NCBI GenBank assembly: GCA_016187325.1
Contig: JACPJY010000190.1
Span: 1-9,278, forward strand
Direction of reading: 5' to 3'
Length of the DNA: 9,278 nucleotides
Source of the DNA: Rhodospirillales bacterium
GTDB lineage: Bacteria; Pseudomonadota; Alphaproteobacteria; Rhodospirillales; Casp-alpha2
Of the stretch, positions 6,363 through 9,278 are shown piece by piece. The notes beneath the pieces were generated by a model. It saw only the letters and a program-made list of their open reading frames with translations, was not told the origin of the DNA and did no database searches. How positions within the stretch are numbered: the stretch's first letter is position 1; every line of letters starts with the position of its first letter. A program made the position numbers and the translations under genes.

Positions 6363-7496
6363 CTACTGGATGACGATGCGGGGCGTCGCGGCCTCGCGCG
6401 CCGCCAGCGCCTGCTCGATCTTGGTCCACACCCGGTCGGCGATCGCTCGATAGACCTTGGCATGCTCGCTCGCCGGCTTGGAGACGACGATCGGATGGCC
6501 GCCGTCCGAGGTCTCGCGGATCTCCATCACCAGTGGAATCTCGCCCAGGAAGTCCATGCCCAGCCGCGCCGCTTCCCGCCGGGCGCCGCCGTGGCTGAAG
6601 ATCTCCGAGCGCTCGCCGCACTTCGGGCAGGTGAAATAGCTCATGTTCTCGACCAGCCCGAACACCGGCACGTCCACCTTGCGGAACATGTTGAGGCCCT
6701 TGCGCGCGTCGAGGAGCGCGATGTCCTGCGGCGTCGACACGATGACGGCGCCGGTCAGCGGCACCCGCTGCGCCATCGTCAGCTGCGCGTCGCCGGTGCC
6801 CGGCGGCATGTCGACCACCATCACGTCGAGCTCGCCCCAGTTGACGTCGCGCATCATCTGCTCGAGCGCCGACTGCACCATCGGCCCGCGCCAGATCATC
6901 GGCGTCTCCTCGTCGACCATGAATCCCATCGACATCACCTTGATGCCGTAGTTCTCCATGGCGTCGAGGGTCTGCCCGTCGGACGAGGTCGGGCGGCCGG
7001 AGATGCCCATCATGCGCGGCATCGAGGGGCCGTAGATGTCGGCGTCGAGAAGCCCGACGCGATGGCCGGCCGCCGCCAGCCCGAGCGCCAAATTCACCGC
7101 CGTAGTCGACTTACCGACGCCGCCCTTGCCGCTGGCCACCGCGATGATCGATCGCACGCCCGCCAGCACCGGCGCCTTGGCCCCGCCCGGCCCCGGCGGG
7201 GCGTGGCGCGGCTGCGGCGCGGGCCCGCCGCCCGCGGCCTGGGTCGGCCGCTCGGCGGTCAGCACCACGGTCGCCGAGATCACGCCCTTGAGTGCGTGCA
7301 CGGCCTTCTCCGCCTGCTTGCGCAGCGGCTCCATCTTGGCGCCATTCTTCGGGTCGACCTCGATGGCGAAGGCGACGTGACCGTCCTTGGTCTGCAGGCC
7401 GGCGATCATGCCGGCGCCGACGATGTCCTTGCCGCTCGCCGGGTCCTTGATCGACTTCAGAACGTCGAGGATTTGCCGCTCGGTAACCCCTGCCAT
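6363..7496 (-). CDS. mrp: Mrp/ApbC-family iron-sulfur carrier ATPase
   Basis: This cytosolic P-loop protein of the Mrp/Nbp35 family binds a labile Fe-S cluster at a dimer interface and passes it to apo-enzymes. The 377 residues have an N-terminal MIP18 (DUF59) domain (about 6-78), then a Pro/Gly/Ala-rich linker (82-112), then the ATPase domain. The deviant Walker A is ASGKGGVGKSTTAVNL (121-136). Other motifs are LLDADIYGPSMPRMMG (149-164), VVDMPPGTGDAQLT (227-240) and the cluster-ligand pair CPKC (Cys290 and Cys293). The frame is open upstream to 7652, but homology starts at MAGVTERQIL. That ATG at 7494-7496 follows a GGAG, so it is taken as the start. The gene diverges from hflK across 174 bp. 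The neighbouring fumA is a possible client type because it needs a [4Fe-4S] cluster, but no link is shown. Confidence 0.95.
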   Translation of the reverse strand: MAGVTERQILDVLKSIKDPASGKDIVGAGMIAGLQTKDGHVAFAIEVDPKNGAKMEPLRKQAEKAVHALKGVISATVVLTAERPTQAAGGGPAPQPRHAPPGPGGAKAPVLAGVRSIIAVASGKGGVGKSTTAVNLALGLAAAGHRVGLLDADIYGPSMPRMMGISGRPTSSDGQTLDAMENYGIKVMSMGFMVDEETPMIWRGPMVQSALEQMMRDVNWGELDVMVVDMPPGTGDAQLTMAQRVPLTGAVIVSTPQDIALLDARKGLNMFRKVDVPVFGLVENMSYFTCPKCGERSEIFSHGGARREAARLGMDFLGEIPLVMEIRETSDGGHPIVVSKPASEHAKVYRAIADRVWTKIEQALAAREAATPRIVIQ

Positions 7497-7551
7497 GCTC
7501 GAAACTCCGCCTCGCGAAATGGTTATTTCCGGACTTTTCGGCGGCTCGGCG

Positions 7552-7580
7552 TTGCGAAACCGCCGGTCGTGCCCTATAAG
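7552..7580 (+). promoter_or_regulatory. hflK promoter (sigma70-like)
   Basis: The -35 box TTGCGA (7552-7557) is followed by a 17-bp spacer and a -10 box TATAAG (7575-7580). It uses the same -35 hexamer as the ssrA promoter. Initiation near 7587 would leave a leader of about 84 nt before hflK. The rest of the 174-bp intergenic region (7497-7670) shows no clear box for mrp on the minus strand and no strong terminator. Confidence 0.55.
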
Positions 7581-7670
7581 GCAACCAAGCCCGTAATAGG
7601 AAGTAAACCGGGATACGGAAAATACAAGGTTTTCTCCCGTTACGGCGCACAAAAAAGGGACGGATAGTCA

Positions 7671-8783
7671 ATGCCGTGGAAACCACAAGGCGGCGGCCCA
7701 TGGGGTGGCGGCCAAGGCCCCTGGGGCGGCGGCGGACCTTCGGGACCGAGGCCCCCCGACATCGAAGAACTGCTGCGCAAGGGCCAGGACCGGTTCAAGA
7801 GCTTCCTGCCGCGCGGCGTCGGCGGCGCCCGCGGCTTCATCCTGATCGGCATCGCCGTCGTCGCCGTATGGCTGGCCAGCGGCTTCTACCGGGTGCAGCC
7901 GGGCGAGCAAGGCGTCGAGCTGATGTTCGGCCGTTTCGTCAAGCTGACGACGCCGGGCCTCAACTACTGGTTCCCGTCGCCGATCGGCGAGGTGATCACG
8001 CCCAACGTCGAGCGCACCAACACCATCGACATCGGCTTCCGCGGCGTCGGTGAATCGGGCCGCGGCGCCGGCGCCCGCGACGTGCCGCAGGAAAGCCTGA
8101 TGCTGACCGGCGACCAGAACATCATCGACATCGACTTCGTCGTCCAATGGCGGATCAAGAACGCCGCCGAGTTCCTGTTCAATTTGCGAAACCAGGAAGG
8201 GACGGTGAAAATCGCCGCCGAAAGCGCGGTGCGCGAGGTGGTCGGCCAGACGCCGCTTGAGGAAGCCATCGCCAGGCGCCGCGCCGAAGTCGAGGTCAAG
8301 ACCAAGGAATTGCTGCAACAGATCCTCGACTCCTACGCTGCCGGCGTGTTCGTCGCCGACGTCAAGCTGCAGAAAGTCGACGCGCCGTCGGAGGTAATCG
8401 ACGCCTTCAACGACGTGCAGCGCGCCAAGCAGGACCAGGAACGCTCGATCAACGAGGCCCAGGCCTACCTCAACGACATCGTGCCGAAGGCCAAGGGCCA
8501 AGCGGAGAAGATGACCCAGGAGGCGTCGGCCTATAAGGAAAAAGTGATGAAGGAGGCCGACGGCGAGGCCAAGCGGTTCCTGTCGGTCTACGAGACCTAC
8601 AAGGGGGCCAAGGACGTGACCACCCGGAGACTATTCCTGGAACGCATGCAGGAGGTGCTGAAAAACTCGGAAAAGGTGATCATCGACAAGCAGCAAGGCT
8701 CGCCCGGCGTAGTGCCCTATCTGGCGCTGCCGGAACTCAGAAAACAACAGCAGCAGCAACCGAGCGGGGGGGCCAAGAAATGA
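7671..8783 (+). CDS. hflK: HflK, membrane SPFH subunit regulating FtsH
   Basis: HflK pairs with HflC in a large inner-membrane assembly that encloses the FtsH protease and limits its access to membrane substrates. The 370 residues start with a cytoplasmic tail rich in GGGPW repeats (3-28). A single transmembrane helix follows at about 54-71 (GFILIGIAVVAVWLASGF). The SPFH/band-7 domain runs from about 72 to 250, with VQPGEQGVELMFGRF (75-89), LMLTGDQNIIDIDFVVQWRI and EEAIARRRAEVE. A charged, coiled-coil-forming helix rich in Glu, Lys and Ala spans about 250-335. The tail has a QQQQQ run (359-363). The length is a little below the E. coli protein (419) but normal for Alphaproteobacteria. The ATG at 7671 has GGGACGG about 10 bases upstream. 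The stop overlaps the hflC start by 4 bp. Confidence 0.96.
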   Translation: MPWKPQGGGPWGGGQGPWGGGGPSGPRPPDIEELLRKGQDRFKSFLPRGVGGARGFILIGIAVVAVWLASGFYRVQPGEQGVELMFGRFVKLTTPGLNYWFPSPIGEVITPNVERTNTIDIGFRGVGESGRGAGARDVPQESLMLTGDQNIIDIDFVVQWRIKNAAEFLFNLRNQEGTVKIAAESAVREVVGQTPLEEAIARRRAEVEVKTKELLQQILDSYAAGVFVADVKLQKVDAPSEVIDAFNDVQRAKQDQERSINEAQAYLNDIVPKAKGQAEKMTQEASAYKEKVMKEADGEAKRFLSVYETYKGAKDVTTRRLFLERMQEVLKNSEKVIIDKQQGSPGVVPYLALPELRKQQQQQPSGGAKK

Positions 8784-9278
8784 ACAAGACCGTCCTTGCC
8801 GTCCTCGGCGTCGTCGTCATCGCCGCCGGCATCACGCTGTCGAGCGCACTGTTCACCGTGCATCAGACCAAGCAGGCCTTGGTCCTGCAATTCGGCAATC
8901 CGATACGGGTCGAGCGTGAGCCGGGCCTCAAGATCAAGATGCCGTTCATCCAGAACGTCGAATACTACGAGCGGCGAATCCTCGATCTCGATCCGCCGAG
9001 CCAGGAGGTGGTGCTCGCCGACCAGAAGCGCATCAACATCGATTCCTTCGCCCGCTTTCGCATCGTCGATCCGCTGGAGTTCCGCAAGAAAGCCGTCACC
9101 GATGTCAATTTCCGCCAGATCTTCGGCAACCGGCTGAACGGCGCTGTGCGCGCCGAGGTTGGTCAGGTGTTCCTGGCCGACATGCTGACCAAGAAGCGCA
9201 GCGAGATCATGAACAAAATCTCGAAGCAGATGAAGGCGCAAGCGGCCGAGTTCGGGACCGAAGTGGTGGACGTGCGCA
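8780..9278 (+). CDS. hflC: HflC, membrane SPFH partner of HflK, cut by right edge
   Basis: This is the second subunit of the HflKC complex. The 166 visible residues comprise an N-terminal signal-anchor helix (VLAVLGVVVIAAGITLSSAL, 5-24) and then the start of an SPFH domain. Its motifs include VHQTKQALVLQFGNPIR (27-43), EPGLKIKMPFIQNVEYYERR (47-66) and the region around FGNRLNGAVRAEVGQV (115-130). The usual length is about 290-330 residues, so roughly half is missing beyond the window. The ATG at 8780 overlaps the hflK stop (ATGA), so the two are translationally coupled. A G-run at 8765-8772 sits at ribosome-binding distance. Order and overlap are those of classical hflKC operons. Confidence 0.96.
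   Translation, partial: MNKTVLAVLGVVVIAAGITLSSALFTVHQTKQALVLQFGNPIRVEREPGLKIKMPFIQNVEYYERRILDLDPPSQEVVLADQKRINIDSFARFRIVDPLEFRKKAVTDVNFRQIFGNRLNGAVRAEVGQVFLADMLTKKRSEIMNKISKQMKAQAAEFGTEVVDVR

Noticed and set aside
7497..7652. 52-codon N-terminal extension of Mrp
   Set aside because: It lies in the divergent promoter region and has no homology to the MIP18 domain. The ATG at 7496 has a GGAG at suitable distance and starts the conserved domain.
6039..7667. 542-codon plus-strand ORF opposite mrp
   Set aside because: It is an antisense shadow very rich in His, Arg and Asp. It crosses the mrp gene, part of the exported-protein gene and the intergenic region, with no domain of its own.
7668..8501. 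277-codon minus-strand ORF opposite hflK
   Set aside because: It is an antisense shadow with Asp/Leu/Val-rich composition and no domain. HflK is certain on the plus strand.

Overview
The window is high-GC bacterial chromosome, about two-thirds G+C by eye. It most likely comes from an alphaproteobacterium, with a Rhodospirillales-like lineage as my best guess. Three features support this: a circularly permuted, two-piece tmRNA gene; an alphaproteobacterial-type SspB adaptor; and the order thyA-folA followed by hflK-hflC with a Gly/Pro/Trp-rich HflK N-terminus. All the protein genes look intact apart from the two cut by the window edges. I see no transposase, CRISPR array, integrase or phage gene.

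Left part (1-3820, all on the minus strand, so read right to left). The permuted tmRNA gene ssrA comes first, with its own sigma70-like promoter and an intrinsic terminator. It is followed by sspB, the adaptor that delivers tmRNA-tagged proteins to ClpXP. Next is an iron-sulfur class I fumarase, then an oxygen-stable class II fumarase (fumC), which runs off the left edge. The two fumarases perform the same TCA-cycle step with different chemistry. A pair of inverted hairpins of the dispersed proteobacterial repeat type lies between them. The ssrA-sspB neighbourhood forms a ribosome-rescue and tag-degradation module.

Centre (3880-5714, plus strand). thyA and folA form a tight thymidylate/folate pair. 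ThyA makes dTMP and releases dihydrofolate, and FolA reduces it back to tetrahydrofolate. The ssrA and thyA promoters are divergent and only about 25 bp apart. After folA comes a small SRPBCC-fold protein with a strong ribosome binding site.

Right part. Two minus-strand genes follow: a small exported protein of unknown function (5739-6281) and an Mrp/ApbC-type iron-sulfur carrier ATPase (6363-7496). A 174-bp divergent intergenic region carries a good promoter for hflK-hflC on the plus strand. These encode the membrane SPFH complex that restrains the FtsH protease; hflC is cut by the right edge.

Two themes recur: protein quality control (ssrA, sspB, hflKC) and one-carbon/TCA metabolism. The most notable item is the tmRNA, which cannot be seen as an open reading frame. 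I did not find a convincing wholly new system. The open questions are the exported protein, the SRPBCC protein, the repeat between the fumarases and the hairpin in the sspB leader.
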